A stretch of DNA of 64,000 nucleotides from Massilia timonae CCUG 45783 (GCF_000315425.1 NZ_JH992924.1:60695-124694); one strand, 5' to 3'; numbered from the stretch's first letter, positions 41,582 through 50,213 are shown. A program made the numbers and translations. The notes: generated by a model from the sequence alone, not told the origin.

Positions 41582-42766
41582 TCAAACACCCAGCACGTAC
41601 TTCTCGCTCTTCATGCGCCAGCTGGCAAAGGCGACGATCAACAGCGCCGGGACCAGCGAACAAAGGAAGGTCAGCACGAACGGCGCGAAGCCGATGTCGC
41701 CGCTCTTGGCCAGCTCCTTGATCAGGGTCTGGTTCGACAGCATCGGCATCAGGTACATCCATTGCGCGGTCTTGAGTTCCATGAACGAGACCACGAAGCC
41801 AGGCAGCAGCGGCAGGATCATCACCAGGCTGACCGTGGTCTGGGCTTCCTTGAAGGTCTTGGCGTTCATCGCCATGGCGACGTACAGGGCCGAGGACAAT
41901 AGCGCCAGCGGCATCGTCGCCACGCACACCAGCAGCAGCTCGCCCCAGCCCAGGTTCCACGACATGCCGATTTCTTCCAGCGGCAGCCAGCGCAGGATCG
42001 CGTGGCCCAGCATCAGCACCACGGTGACGCCCAGCAGGGCCAGCACGCTGGAAGCGAGCCACTTGCCGCCCACCAGCTCCCAGCTGTGCGCCGGCTGCGC
42101 CATCAGCACTTCCAGCGAGCGCCGTTCGCGTTCGCCGGCGGTGCTGTCGACTGCCGACGACATGTTCAGCAGGAAGGCCGGGAAGAACAGGAAGCCGATC
42201 AGGCCGCCGATGACCATGGCCGAGCGCGAGGCATTGGTGCCGGTGTCGTAGCGCTGCAGCTGGATCGGCGCCAGCGTGGCCGGGGACACGCCGTGCGCCA
42301 GCAGGCGCGCGCTGGCGATATTGCTGCCGTAGGCCTGCAGGATCTCTTCGAGCTCGCGCCGCTGCGGGCCGCTTTCGGTCGACGAATCGAACCATAACTC
42401 GATGCGCGCGGGCCGCATCGAGTGGTAGTTGTCGATGAAGTCGTCCGACAGGCGCAGCACGGCCGAGATCTTCTTGCCATGCAAAAGTTCGCCGATCGCT
42501 TCCTCGGTCATGGGCCCGGATTCGTTGATCGTCACGCTGCGTTCGCGCAGCTGGGAGATCAGGGTCGGGGCCTTGGCCCCGCCGATCACGGTCAGGTGGA
42601 TGCCTTCGCGCTCGGTCTTGGTGCTCTTGTCGATCAGCTGGTGCAGCGTGACGCCGAGGATCGCCGGATAGAACAGCACCGCCAGCACCAGGAAGCCGAA
42701 GGTGCGGCGGTCGCGCAGCGTCTCGCGCAGCTCCTTGAGGAATACGACCTTGAGTTTGGATTTCAT
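41582..42766 (-). CDS. ABC transporter permease (NatB-like)
   Basis: 394 residues from ATG 42766. One N-terminal helix (TFGFLVLAVLFYPAILG), a roughly 150-residue extracytoplasmic region, then six helices in the C-terminal half. This is the layout of NatB/ABC-2 exporters described for sodium extrusion in Bacillus; the substrate here cannot be read. The start overlaps the ATPase stop as ATGA. Confidence 0.88.
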   Translation of the reverse strand: MKSKLKVVFLKELRETLRDRRTFGFLVLAVLFYPAILGVTLHQLIDKSTKTEREGIHLTVIGGAKAPTLISQLRERSVTINESGPMTEEAIGELLHGKKISAVLRLSDDFIDNYHSMRPARIELWFDSSTESGPQRRELEEILQAYGSNIASARLLAHGVSPATLAPIQLQRYDTGTNASRSAMVIGGLIGFLFFPAFLLNMSSAVDSTAGERERRSLEVLMAQPAHSWELVGGKWLASSVLALLGVTVVLMLGHAILRWLPLEEIGMSWNLGWGELLLVCVATMPLALLSSALYVAMAMNAKTFKEAQTTVSLVMILPLLPGFVVSFMELKTAQWMYLMPMLSNQTLIKELAKSGDIGFAPFVLTFLCSLVPALLIVAFASWRMKSEKYVLGV

Positions 42767-43494
42767 GCGATGCCTTCCTCGGTGCCCACCAGGCTGACGA
42801 ACGCGTCTTCCAGGTCGGCGATGCCGGTGCGCCGGCACAGTTCTTGTGGCGAGCCCTGGGCCACGGTATGGCCCTTGGCGATGACGATCACGTCCTCGCA
42901 CAGGTGGACCACTTCCTGCATCACGTGGGTGGCCATAATCACGCAGCAGCCATCCTCGCGCAGGGCGTTCAGCGCGGTGCGCAGCGCGCGCGTGCTCATC
43001 ACGTCCAGGCCGCGGCTCGGTTCATCCAGCAGCAGGTGGCGCGGGCGGTGCAGCAGGGTGCGCGCCAGCGCCACCTTGATGCGCTGGCCCTGCGAGAAGC
43101 CCTTGGTCTGGCGCTCGAGGATGTCGTCCATCCCGAGCAGTTCCGACACCTCGACGATGCGGGCGCGCAGCGCGGCGCCGTCCATGCCGTTCAATTCGCC
43201 GAAGTAGTTCAGGTATTCGCGCGTGGTGAGGCGCTCGTACAGCCCGAACTGGTCGGTCAGGAAGCCGATATTGCGGCGCACCGCCATCGGATCCCGCTCG
43301 GGGTCGACGCCGCCGATCGAGATGGTGCCGTGGTCGCGCCGGAGGAGGCCGACCAGGGTGCGCAGCAGGGTGGTCTTGCCGGCGCCGTTGGGGCCCAGCA
43401 GCGCGGTGATCTGGCCGTCGCGCGCGGTGAAGGAAACGCCGCCCAGCGCCTGGACGGCGCCGAACTGCTTGCGTACATCGTGGACTTCGATCAT
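42763..43494 (-). CDS. ABC transporter ATP-binding protein (NatA-like)
   Basis: 243 residues from ATG 43494 (MIEVHDVRKQFGAVQ). Walker [16 protein letters not shown], signature FSQGQRIKVALA, Walker B LLLDEPSRGLD, and H-loop ATHVMQEV. It is the ATPase for the permease at 41582. It begins 13 bases after the stop of the alpha/beta hydrolase gene, so the three leftward genes may share a transcript. Confidence 0.93.
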   Translation of the reverse strand: MIEVHDVRKQFGAVQALGGVSFTARDGQITALLGPNGAGKTTLLRTLVGLLRRDHGTISIGGVDPERDPMAVRRNIGFLTDQFGLYERLTTREYLNYFGELNGMDGAALRARIVEVSELLGMDDILERQTKGFSQGQRIKVALARTLLHRPRHLLLDEPSRGLDVMSTRALRTALNALREDGCCVIMATHVMQEVVHLCEDVIVIAKGHTVAQGSPQELCRRTGIADLEDAFVSLVGTEEGIA

Positions 43495-43507
43495 GGGGTT
43501 CCCGGAT

Positions 43508-44959
43508 TCAAGGTTGCGGCCCGGCGCTGCCGAGCTGGAAGGTGGGGGCCGGCACCTCGGCCATGCAGGCGGCGTCGAGTTTGTCTTGCGGCCGGTCGAG
43601 GAAGGCGCGCAGCAGGCGCGGCGCGCAGCCGAGCTGCGACACGCCGTGGCCGGCATTGGCCACCACGACGTGCTGGGCCCGGGCCATCGATGTCGCGGCC
43701 GCCTCCGCGCGGTGCGGCGGCGTGACCGGATCGAGGGCGCCCGAGAGCAGCAGGGCCGGCGCCTCGATGCGCGCCGGCCGCACATACGGCACCGCCGGCA
43801 CCTTGATGTCCTGGCACAGCCTGGGGATCATCTCGGCCAGCGGGCGCGCCAGCACGGCGGCGTCGGATTTCATCAGTTCGGGCGTGAAGCGCGGCACGTC
43901 TTCGGCGCACACCACGGCGAAGTGCAGCAGCATCGACATGCTGGCGTCGTTGCCGAAGTCGCCGGCCAGGTTCTGGCGCGCGACGAAAGGCTCCCAGCGT
44001 CCACGGCTGGCGCTGTGGATCAGGAAGGGCAGGCGGCGCGCATCGGCCGGCGCATACAGGATGTTGTGCACGGTGCCCAGGAAGCGCTGCGAACTCATGG
44101 TGAATTCGGTCGGCTCGGCGGTGCGTGGATTCGGCAGCGACAGGCGCACATTGCCCGACTCGACCTTCTGAACCAGCGCATCGAACTCGGCGCGCAGGTT
44201 CGGGTAGGCTTTGTTGCAAGCAGCATCTTTGGCGCAGGCGGCGAACAGGCCGTCCAGCGCCGCCTGGCCGTCACGCCCGCCGGCCGGGATCACCTGGTCG
44301 GGCGCGGCCACGCCGTCCAGCACCAGGCTGCGTACGCTGTCCGGATAAGCGCGCGCATAGGCCTGGCCCAGGCGGGTGCCGTAGGAGCCGCCCCACAGGT
44401 TCACCTGGCGGTAGCCCAGCGCGCGCCGCACCTGCTCCAGGTCGCGCGCGGCGGCCGCCGTGGTGTAGGCGGCCAGCGGCTGCTTGTTATTGGCGATGCA
44501 GGCGCGCAGCTCGGCCATCAGCTGGTCGTCCGTCATGCGCTCGTGTTCCGGCTTGCTTTCGCAATCGAGCTTGCCCGAACGGCCGGTGCCGCGCTGGTCG
44601 ATGAAGACGATGTCGCGGGTGGCGCGCACCCGGTCGAAGGCGAGCTTGAGCAGGGGCAGCACGTCGCTGCCGGCCTGGCCGGGGCCGCCCGCCAGCACGA
44701 ACAGCGGGTCGCCGCGCGTGCCCTGGCGATAGGCCGGGGCGACGGTGACGTGCAGCTTGAGGGTGCCGGATTGCGGCTTGGCATGATCGAGCGGCACGTC
44801 GACGGTCACGCAGCGCAGCGCTTCGACCACGCCGGGCAGGTGGCAGCTGCGTTCGGTCGTCGCCGGCGCCGGCGTGCTGGCAGCGGGCTGGGCGCTGGCA
44901 AGGCTCGTCGCCAGGAGTGGCAGGAACAGTATGGCGGGCAGAATCTTAGATCTCTTCAC
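43508..44959 (-). CDS. Secreted alpha/beta hydrolase, tripeptidyl aminopeptidase (TAP) type
   Basis: 483 residues. Signal peptide (about 1-23, ends SLASAQ). Alpha/beta-hydrolase core with oxyanion loop VLAGGPGQAG, DQRGTGRSGKLDC, nucleophile elbow GGSYGTRLG, a helical cap, and a TAP-like C-terminal domain carrying the catalytic Asp (ALDPVTPPHRAE) and His (NAGHGVS). Family members release N-terminal peptides or proline. Start ATG 44959 has a GAGGAGATGC ribosome site. The gene is divergent from rplM. Confidence 0.92.
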   Translation of the reverse strand: MKRSKILPAILFLPLLATSLASAQPAASTPAPATTERSCHLPGVVEALRCVTVDVPLDHAKPQSGTLKLHVTVAPAYRQGTRGDPLFVLAGGPGQAGSDVLPLLKLAFDRVRATRDIVFIDQRGTGRSGKLDCESKPEHERMTDDQLMAELRACIANNKQPLAAYTTAAAARDLEQVRRALGYRQVNLWGGSYGTRLGQAYARAYPDSVRSLVLDGVAAPDQVIPAGGRDGQAALDGLFAACAKDAACNKAYPNLRAEFDALVQKVESGNVRLSLPNPRTAEPTEFTMSSQRFLGTVHNILYAPADARRLPFLIHSASRGRWEPFVARQNLAGDFGNDASMSMLLHFAVVCAEDVPRFTPELMKSDAAVLARPLAEMIPRLCQDIKVPAVPYVRPARIEAPALLLSGALDPVTPPHRAEAAATSMARAQHVVVANAGHGVSQLGCAPRLLRAFLDRPQDKLDAACMAEVPAPTFQLGSAGPQP

Positions 44960-45102
44960 AGCATCTCCTCAGGTTGCAACGATGATAAGTTCGCGCTGTT
45001 TCTCCGGTCAACCGATTGTTTCAACAACGCATCAAGGCATGCGTATCGGGTAGCAGCCCGCAGGCAAGCGCGTGGAGACGTTGCGCTCGACGCGGATGAG
45101 GA

Positions 45103-45131
45103 TTGACGGCAAGGCGGTGGCGGGGTATGAT
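45103..45131 (+). promoter_or_regulatory. Strong sigma-70 promoter of rplM-rpsI
   Basis: TTGACG (45103-45108), exactly 17 bases, TATGAT (45126-45131). Near consensus, as expected for ribosomal protein genes. Start would be near 45138, leaving a 92-base leader. Confidence 0.85.
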
Positions 45132-45137
45132 TGCCGG

Positions 45138-45215
45138 CTTTCCGTTTGCTCAGGAAAGACAATAAGGACGAGTCCGCTGAAGTCTTGTGCGGAACCACCA
45201 TTTGAGCAATTTTTT
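45138..45215 (+). promoter_or_regulatory. Structured rplM leader with terminator-like element
   Basis: Hairpin 1 pairs CTTTCC (45138-45143) with GGAAAG (45153-45158). Its loop contains TTGCTCA (45146-45152), which is an exact complement of TGAGCAA (45203-45209), itself followed by six T. A further stem TCCGC/GCGGA lies at 45173-45193. The two pairings exclude each other in part. This resembles an attenuator or autogenous control site for L13/S9; the mechanism is inference. Confidence 0.5.
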
Positions 45216-45229
45216 CTTTTGGATTAAAC

Positions 45230-45658
45230 ATGAAAACTTTTTCCGCTAAGGGCCACGAAGTCCAGCGCGACTGGTTTGTCATCGACGCGACGGACCTGGT
45301 CCTCGGACGTGTTGCCAGCGAAGTGGCACTCCGACTGCGCGGCAAGCACAAGCCAGAGTTCACCCCGCACGTCGACACCGGCGATTTCATCGTCGTGATC
45401 AACGCCGGCAAACTGCGCGTGACCGGCACCAAGGCCACCGCAAAAACGTACTACCGTCACTCGGGCTACCCGGGCGGTATCTACGAAACCAACTTCCTGA
45501 AAATGCAACAGCGTTTCCCAGGCCGCGCACTCGAGAAGGCTGTCAAGGGCATGCTGCCTAAGGGCCCACTCGGCTACGCCATGATCAAGAAGCTGAAAGT
45601 GTACGCGGAAGGTACCCACCCGCACGCTGCTCAGCAACCACAAGCACTGACCCTCTAA
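45230..45658 (+). CDS. rplM: 50S ribosomal protein L13
   Basis: 142 residues, the standard length. Family signature [19 protein letters not shown] and [10 protein letters not shown], with GMLPKGPLG. Codon choice is strongly biased to preferred codons. L13 is an early 50S assembly protein. It is 9 bases upstream of rpsI in the conserved rplM-rpsI operon. Confidence 0.99.
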   Translation: MKTFSAKGHEVQRDWFVIDATDLVLGRVASEVALRLRGKHKPEFTPHVDTGDFIVVINAGKLRVTGTKATAKTYYRHSGYPGGIYETNFLKMQQRFPGRALEKAVKGMLPKGPLGYAMIKKLKVYAEGTHPHAAQQPQALTL

Positions 45659-45667
45659 GGAACTGAC

Positions 45668-46060
45668 ATGATCGGTAACTACAACTACGGCACCGGCCGT
45701 CGCAAGAGTGCAGTCGCTCGCGTGTTCATCAAAGCTGGCACCGGCCAGATCATCGTGAATGGTAAGCCGGCATCGGAATACTTCTCGCGTGAAACCGGCC
45801 TGATGGTGATCCGTCAGCCGCTGGAACTGACCGGCAACGTCGAGCGTTTCGACATCAAGGTCAACGTGCACGGCGGTGGCGAATCGGGCCAGGCTGGCGC
45901 CGTCCGTCACGGCATCACCCGCGCACTGATCGACTACGACGCAGGCCTCAAGGGCGACCTGGCACGTGCCGGTTTCGTCACCCGTGACGCCCGTGAAGTC
46001 GAGCGTAAGAAAGTTGGTCTGCGCAAAGCACGTCGCGCAAAGCAATTCTCGAAGCGTTAA
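45668..46060 (+). CDS. rpsI: 30S ribosomal protein S9
   Basis: 130 residues. Begins [19 protein letters not shown] and ends with the basic tail RRAKQFSKR whose last Arg contacts P-site t[18 protein letters not shown] is the family signature. Last gene of the operon, followed by two hairpins, a UUCG-capped one and a terminator. Confidence 0.99.
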   Translation: MIGNYNYGTGRRKSAVARVFIKAGTGQIIVNGKPASEYFSRETGLMVIRQPLELTGNVERFDIKVNVHGGGESGQAGAVRHGITRALIDYDAGLKGDLARAGFVTRDAREVERKKVGLRKARRAKQFSKR

Positions 46061-46070
46061 TTGTCTTCCT

Positions 46071-46129
46071 CAGTGCCTTCGGGCACTGGTTCAGAAAAGC
46101 CGTCCGCCGCAAGGTTGGGCGGCTTTTTT
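46071..46129 (+). terminator. UUCG hairpin and terminator after rpsI
   Basis: CAGTGCC-TTCG-GGCACTG (46071-46088) has the exceptionally stable C(UUCG)G loop. It is followed by stem 46095-46105/46117-46127 (AAAAGCCGTCC with GGGCGGCTTTT, one G-U pair) and a T6 run. Confidence 0.92.
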
Positions 46130-46133
46130 GCAT

Positions 46134-46289
46134 GAGCCTGTCTCAGTAGGCGGGAGTCGCTGCTGGCGCGCCTGACAAGCGTGGGCTGCGTTGCTCGTCG
46201 TTGCATGGCGCGCCATGCGGCCTCCTCGCGCCTTGTCCACGCTTGCCATGCATCGCCATCAGCTTCCCCCCGCCTACTGAGACAGGCTC
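46134..46289. repeat. Nested palindromic intergenic element, copy 3
   Basis: 156 bp between the rpsI terminator and argC. Outer arms 46134-46154 and 46269-46289 are a perfect 21-bp inverted repeat. Inner arms CAAGCGTGG (46176-46184) and CCACGCTTG (46237-46245) match over 9 bp. The centre GCATGGCGCGCCATGC (46203-46218) is a 16-bp perfect palindrome. CTGCGTTG before and CGCCTTG after the centre are shared with copy 1. No coding potential is evident. Confidence 0.88.
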
Positions 46290-46378
46290 GGGACAGGTAC
46301 AACGCCCGCATACACAGGCTGTTAAAATGCAGCCTCGTCCTGGGAAAGGGCCTTTTTACCATTATTGAAGGAACAGAT

Positions 46379-47416
46379 ATGATTAAAGTTGGCATCGTCG
46401 GCGGAACCGGATACACGGGCGTGGAATTGCTGCGGCTGTTGGCCGTTCATCCGGATGTGCAACTGACCGCGATCACCTCGCGCAAGGAAGACGGCCTGCC
46501 GGTGGCCGATATGTTTCCTTCGCTGCGCGGTCGCGTCGATATCGCCTTCTCGAGCCCGGACAAGGCCGATCTGAAGCAGTGCGACGTGGTGTTTTTCGCC
46601 ACCCCGCACGGCGTGGCGATGGCCCAGGCGCCCGAGCTGCTGGCGGCCGGCGTCAAGGTGATCGACCTGGCGGCGGACTTCCGCATCAAGGACCGCGCCG
46701 TCTTCGAAAAATGGTACAAGATCGAGCACACCGCGCCCGAGCTGCTGGATGAAGCCGTCTATGGCTTGCCGGAACTGAACCGCGACGATATCAAGGGCGC
46801 ACGCCTGATCGCCAATCCGGGTTGCTATCCGACCACGATGCAGCTGGGCTTCTATCCGCTGCTCAAGGCCGGCCTGATCGGCGCCGGCAGCCTGATCGCC
46901 GACTGCAAGTCGGGCGTCTCCGGCGCCGGCCGCAAGGCCGAGATCGGCACGCTGTTCTCGGAGTCGAGCGACAACTTCAAGGCCTACGGCGTGCATGGCC
47001 ACCGCCACACCCCGGAAACCTCGGCCCAGCTGGCGCGCTATACCGACCAGAAGGTCGGCCTGATCTTCACCCCGCACCTGGTGCCGATGATCCGCGGCAT
47101 GCACGCGACCCTGTACGCGCGCCTGACGAAGGAAATCGACAACGCCGCCCTGCAGGCGCTGTTCGAAGAACAATACAAGGACAGCGAATTCGTCGACGTC
47201 ATGCCGTTCGGCTCGCACCCGGAAACGCGCTCGACCCGCGGCTCGAACATGCTGCGCCTGGCGCTGCACCGTCCGGAAGGCACGGATACCGTCGTGATCC
47301 TGGTGGTGCAGGACAACCTGGTCAAGGGCGCGTCGGGCCAGGCCGTGCAGTGCATGAACCTGATGTTCGGCCTGCAAGAGTCGAAGGGCCTGCAGCAGAT
47401 CGCGCTGTTGCCATAA
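46379..47416 (+). CDS. argC: N-acetyl-gamma-glutamyl-phosphate reductase
   Basis: 345 residues from ATG 46379 with a GAAGGAACAG ribosome region; the frame upstream lies in the palindromic element and is not coding. NADP-binding [17 protein letters not shown] at the N-terminus, catalytic Cys in ANPGCYPT, and HGHRHTPE. It catalyses the third step of arginine synthesis. Just upstream, AGGCTG and CAGCCT (46316-46335) flank a TTAAAATG box, which may be part of its promoter. Location after rpsI is usual for Burkholderiales. Confidence 0.97.
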   Translation: MIKVGIVGGTGYTGVELLRLLAVHPDVQLTAITSRKEDGLPVADMFPSLRGRVDIAFSSPDKADLKQCDVVFFATPHGVAMAQAPELLAAGVKVIDLAADFRIKDRAVFEKWYKIEHTAPELLDEAVYGLPELNRDDIKGARLIANPGCYPTTMQLGFYPLLKAGLIGAGSLIADCKSGVSGAGRKAEIGTLFSESSDNFKAYGVHGHRHTPETSAQLARYTDQKVGLIFTPHLVPMIRGMHATLYARLTKEIDNAALQALFEEQYKDSEFVDVMPFGSHPETRSTRGSNMLRLALHRPEGTDTVVILVVQDNLVKGASGQAVQCMNLMFGLQESKGLQQIALLP

Positions 47417-47439
47417 CGCTGTTGCCATAATCGTCACCC

Positions 47440-47527
47440 TTGATCTGCGACCCGACGCAGATCAAAGCGACGACCTTTGAGCCGGGTAAATTGACTGTTG
47501 GATACACCCACTCCAACGGTCAATTTT
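47440..47527 (+). terminator. Two tandem hairpins between argC and the bactofilin gene
   Basis: Hairpin A is a perfect 10-bp stem TTGATCTGCG/CGCAGATCAA (47440-47465) without T run. Hairpin B (47488-47526) has 15-bp arms with a single G-U pair, a nine-base loop, and TTTT at its end, 16 bases before the next ATG. B is terminator-like, and the close start codon also allows a role as leader structure. Confidence 0.65.
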
Positions 47528-47542
47528 CCTCAGAGGTGCGTC

Positions 47543-47944
47543 ATGTTCGGTCGACAAGTAAAAAGCGAAATAGACAGCCTGGTCGGAATTTCGGCCCGCA
47601 TCGAAGGGGACCTGTGTTTCACCGGCGGACTGCGCATCGACGGCGAAGTCCATGGCAATGTGGTGGCGGTGGATGGCGCCGACAGCATGCTGATCGTGTC
47701 GGAGCACGCGCGGATCGAAGGCGAGGTGCGCTGCGCCAGCCTGGTGGTCAATGGTTATATCGCCGGCGCGGTTTACTCGTCGGAACTCCTTGAATTACAG
47801 CCGAAAGGCCGCATTAATGGGGATGTACACTACCGTTTGCTCGAGATGCACGGTGGGGCGTTGGTAACAGGTAAATTGACGCACCAACCCGCCAGCGAGC
47901 CGGTGTTTCATCTAGCCGACGCCGTCGAAGGCTCGGCAGCATGA
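47543..47944 (+). CDS. Bactofilin (polymer-forming cytoskeletal protein)
   Basis: 133 residues from ATG 47543 (MFGRQVKSEIDSLVG); a longer frame from 47498 crosses hairpin B. Beta-helix repeats with G at regular spacing: ARIEGDLCFTGGLRIDGEVHGNVV, HARIEGEVRCASLVVNGYIAGAV, KGRINGDVHYRLLEMHGGALVTGKL. Bactofilins polymerise without nucleotide and localise wall enzymes. It stands near anmK and an M23 peptidase; in other bacteria bactofilins are often next to M23 peptidases. Confidence 0.93.
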   Translation: MFGRQVKSEIDSLVGISARIEGDLCFTGGLRIDGEVHGNVVAVDGADSMLIVSEHARIEGEVRCASLVVNGYIAGAVYSSELLELQPKGRINGDVHYRLLEMHGGALVTGKLTHQPASEPVFHLADAVEGSAA

Positions 47945-47954
47945 CTTCCGCCAA

Positions 47955-47971
47955 CCGTCTATAATGGACGG
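47955..47971 (+). promoter_or_regulatory. Candidate erpA promoter -10 box inside a small inverted repeat
   Basis: A perfect TATAAT (47960-47965) is framed by CCGTC (47955-47959) and GACGG (47967-47971). The -35 region is poor. The start codon of erpA is 33 bases on. A repressor site over the -10 is possible. Confidence 0.5.
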
Positions 47972-47997
47972 TGTTTGATTTATTCAGGAGCTTTCCC

Positions 47998-48366
47998 ATG
48001 ACCGCAGTCGCCGAAGTGCAAGATTTCGACACGATTCCCGTACCAATCAACTTCACCGACAGCGCCGCTCAGAAAGTTGCTCAGCTGATCGAAGAAGAAG
48101 GCAACCCCGACCTCAAGCTGCGCGTCTTCGTGCAGGGCGGTGGCTGCTCGGGCTTCCAATATGGTTTCACCTTCGACGAGATCGTCAATGAAGACGACAC
48201 GACGATGGAAAAGAACGGCGTCCAGCTGCTGATCGACTCGATGAGCTACCAGTACCTGGTCGGCGCCGAGATCGACTACAAGGACGACCTCGAAGGCGCC
48301 CAGTTCGTGATCAAGAATCCGAACGCCACCTCGACCTGCGGCTGCGGTTCGTCGTTCTCGGCGTAA
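47998..48366 (+). CDS. erpA: Iron-sulfur cluster insertion protein ErpA
   Basis: 122 residues from ATG 47998. A-type carrier with the three conserved cysteines: [10 protein letters not shown] and C-terminal STCGCGSSF. ErpA delivers Fe-S clusters to apoproteins, including isoprenoid enzymes. The single gene lies between bactofilin and anmK as in many betaproteobacteria. Downstream are a 20-bp palindrome and a terminator. Confidence 0.96.
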   Translation: MTAVAEVQDFDTIPVPINFTDSAAQKVAQLIEEEGNPDLKLRVFVQGGGCSGFQYGFTFDEIVNEDDTTMEKNGVQLLIDSMSYQYLVGAEIDYKDDLEGAQFVIKNPNATSTCGCGSSFSA

Positions 48367-48379
48367 TCGTTGCCTGCCC

Positions 48380-48432
48380 ATCCAGACCGCGGTCTGGATC
48401 ATCGACGGCCCGCTCCTGCGGGCCGTTTGTAT
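48380..48432 (+). terminator. Perfect palindrome and terminator after erpA
   Basis: ATCCAGACCGCGGTCTGGAT (48380-48399) is a perfect 20-bp palindrome. Stem ACGGCCCG/CGGGCCGT (48405-48426) follows with a TTTGTATTTG tail. Confidence 0.8.
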
Positions 48433-48493
48433 TTGCTATCTATGCAGCCGACCTGCAGTGGTAGCATGACGCTTTTTTGAGACAGAGATAGCC

Positions 48494-48721
48494 ATGACCG
48501 TATTCGCGATGCCCGTGTTCGACGCCACCGTCATCTATGAGGGCAAGGAATTGTTCAAGGGGCAGGGCGCCGCCAAAGGCTGGGCCGAGAAGCTGGCCCG
48601 GGAAATCGAGAGCGAGGTCACGGTGGAAAAAATCGGCACCGGCTGGGCGTTGTGCGGCGTGGTCGATGGCGCGCCGTGCCAGTGGGGCATCCTCGGCCAG
48701 CGGCTCAAGCGTTTCGACTGA
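48494..48721 (+). CDS. Small conserved hypothetical protein
   Basis: 75 residues; ATG 48494 or the in-frame ATG 48509 could be the start. The sequence has VIYEGKELFKGQGAAKGWAEKLAREIESEVTVEKIGTGWALCGVV and a basic end. The pattern is a compact alpha/beta protein with two Cys. I do not recognise the family. A moderate upstream GAGACAGAGATAG region may serve as ribosome site. It is 35 bases from the next small gene and probably co-transcribed. Confidence 0.7.
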   Translation: MTVFAMPVFDATVIYEGKELFKGQGAAKGWAEKLAREIESEVTVEKIGTGWALCGVVDGAPCQWGILGQRLKRFD

Positions 48722-48756
48722 CGCCGCAACCTATCAATCCAATAGCAAGGTAAGCA

Positions 48757-49023
48757 ATGAACAAGAACGAGCTCGCGAAATTCGATGCGAAGAAGCTGAT
48801 GAACAAGATGGGCCCCAAGGGCGCCGTCGTCGGCAAGCCCGGGGATGCGCCGGCAGCGGACCGCCGCGAACAACGCGAGCGCGACCGTGCGCTGGGGCTG
48901 GTGCCGTTCGCCGTCAAGCTCAATGGCGACCTGGTCAAGCAGCTGCAGGCGCAGAGCAAGGAGCAGGGCGTCGACCTGAACGAGCTGGTGGCGCAGTTGC
49001 TGCAAAAAGGCCTGGCCGCCTGA
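48757..49023 (+). CDS. Small basic protein with ribbon-helix-helix-like C-terminus
   Basis: 88 residues. N-terminal Lys-rich segment (MNKNELAKFDAKKLMNKMGPKG), a charged Arg/Glu stretch, then VPFAVKLNGDLVKQLQAQSKEQGVDLNELVAQLLQKGL. The last part has the strand-helix-helix pattern of CopG/Arc proteins (VKL..DLVKQL...GV.LNELV..LL). A DNA-binding role is a guess from this pattern. The gene converges with anmK, 3 bases apart. Confidence 0.72.
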   Translation: MNKNELAKFDAKKLMNKMGPKGAVVGKPGDAPAADRREQRERDRALGLVPFAVKLNGDLVKQLQAQSKEQGVDLNELVAQLLQKGLAA

Positions 49024-49026
49024 GTT

Positions 49027-50124
49027 TCAGGCTGGATACAAGGCGCCCAGGATGCGCGGACCGCGCGCGCCGGTGACCGCCGCCAGGTTGCCCGGTTCGC
49101 GGTTGGCGAAACGCCAGCCCAGCCAGGCGAAGGCCAGCGCCTCGACCCGGTTCGGCGCCACGCCCAGTTCCGCCGTCGAGGCCACTTTCACGCCGCCCAG
49201 CCCGGCGCCAATGGCGCGCAGCAGGGCGCCGTTGTAGGCGCCGCCGCCGCAGACGTACACCGCATCCGGCGTCACGCCTTCCTCGATGATCGCGCGCGCG
49301 ATCGTCACCGCCGTCAATTGCACCAGGGTTGCCTGCACGTCGGCCGGCGCGAGATTGCCGAAGGGCGAGAGATTGGCATCGAGCCATGGCGCATGGAACA
49401 GGTCGCGTCCGGTGCTCTTGGGCGCCGGCTGGCGGAAATACGGTTCGTCGAGCAGGGCGTCCAGCAGCGGCTGGTGGACAGTGCCGGTCGCACCCCAGGC
49501 GCCATCCTCGTCATAGGCGCGCCCCAGGTGGCGCGCGATCCACAGGTCGAGCAAGACATTGCCCGGACCGGTATCGAAACCGGTCACGCGGCCGTCGCCA
49601 TGCAGCACGCTGATATTGCCGATGCCGCCGATGTTGACCACCACGCGCGCCGTGCCCGGCTTGCCGAAGGCGGCCTCGTGGAAGGCCGGCACCAGCGGCG
49701 CGCCCTGGCCGCCGGCGGCGACGTCGCGGCTGCGGAAGTCGGCGATCACGTCGATGCCGGTCAGCTCGGCCAGCAGGGCCGGATTATTGGTCTGGCGCGT
49801 AAAACCCAGTTCGGGGCGGTGGCGGATGGTCTGGCCGTGGACGGCGACGGCGGCCACCGGGCCGGCGCTGGATGGCAGCAGTGCGCGCACGCAGTCGGCG
49901 TAGGCCAGGGCCAGGCCGTTGGCGGCCAGCGCCTCGCGCTCCAGTTCGTTGTCGCTGGCGGCCTGCAGGGCCATCAGTTCGCTGCGCAATGCGTCGGGGA
50001 AGGGCGTGAAGGCGGCGGCCACGGTCTGGATGGCGCCATTGCTGAAGTCGGCCAGCACGCCGTCGACGCCGTCGAGGCTGGTGCCGGACATCAGGCCGAT
50101 GTAGAGGGAAGGTGTCTCGGTCAT
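49027..50124 (-). CDS. anmK: Anhydro-N-acetylmuramic acid kinase
   Basis: 365 residues. ASKHA kinase with [15 protein letters not shown] at the N-terminus, [18 protein letters not shown] and [11 protein letters not shown], ending in the C-terminal CGGGAYN block. AnmK opens and phosphorylates anhMurNAc for recycling of the cell wall. It is adjacent to the M23 peptidase gene on the same strand (107-base gap containing a terminator). Confidence 0.97.
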   Translation of the reverse strand: MTETPSLYIGLMSGTSLDGVDGVLADFSNGAIQTVAAAFTPFPDALRSELMALQAASDNELEREALAANGLALAYADCVRALLPSSAGPVAAVAVHGQTIRHRPELGFTRQTNNPALLAELTGIDVIADFRSRDVAAGGQGAPLVPAFHEAAFGKPGTARVVVNIGGIGNISVLHGDGRVTGFDTGPGNVLLDLWIARHLGRAYDEDGAWGATGTVHQPLLDALLDEPYFRQPAPKSTGRDLFHAPWLDANLSPFGNLAPADVQATLVQLTAVTIARAIIEEGVTPDAVYVCGGGAYNGALLRAIGAGLGGVKVASTAELGVAPNRVEALAFAWLGWRFANREPGNLAAVTGARGPRILGALYPA

Positions 50125-50172
50125 TGTTGTATCGGGTTCAGGTGCCTATAGAGGCCAGCAAGCATACAAAAG

Positions 50173-50213
50173 AAAACGCCCTCCGGCATCGAAATGCGAG
50201 GAGGGCGTTTTTT
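50173..50213 (-). terminator. Terminator of the M23 peptidase gene
   Basis: Perfect 12-bp stem AAAACGCCCTCC/GGAGGGCGTTTT with an inner GCAT-CGAA-ATGC stem. On the minus strand a T4-C-T4 tract follows. Confidence 0.9.
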
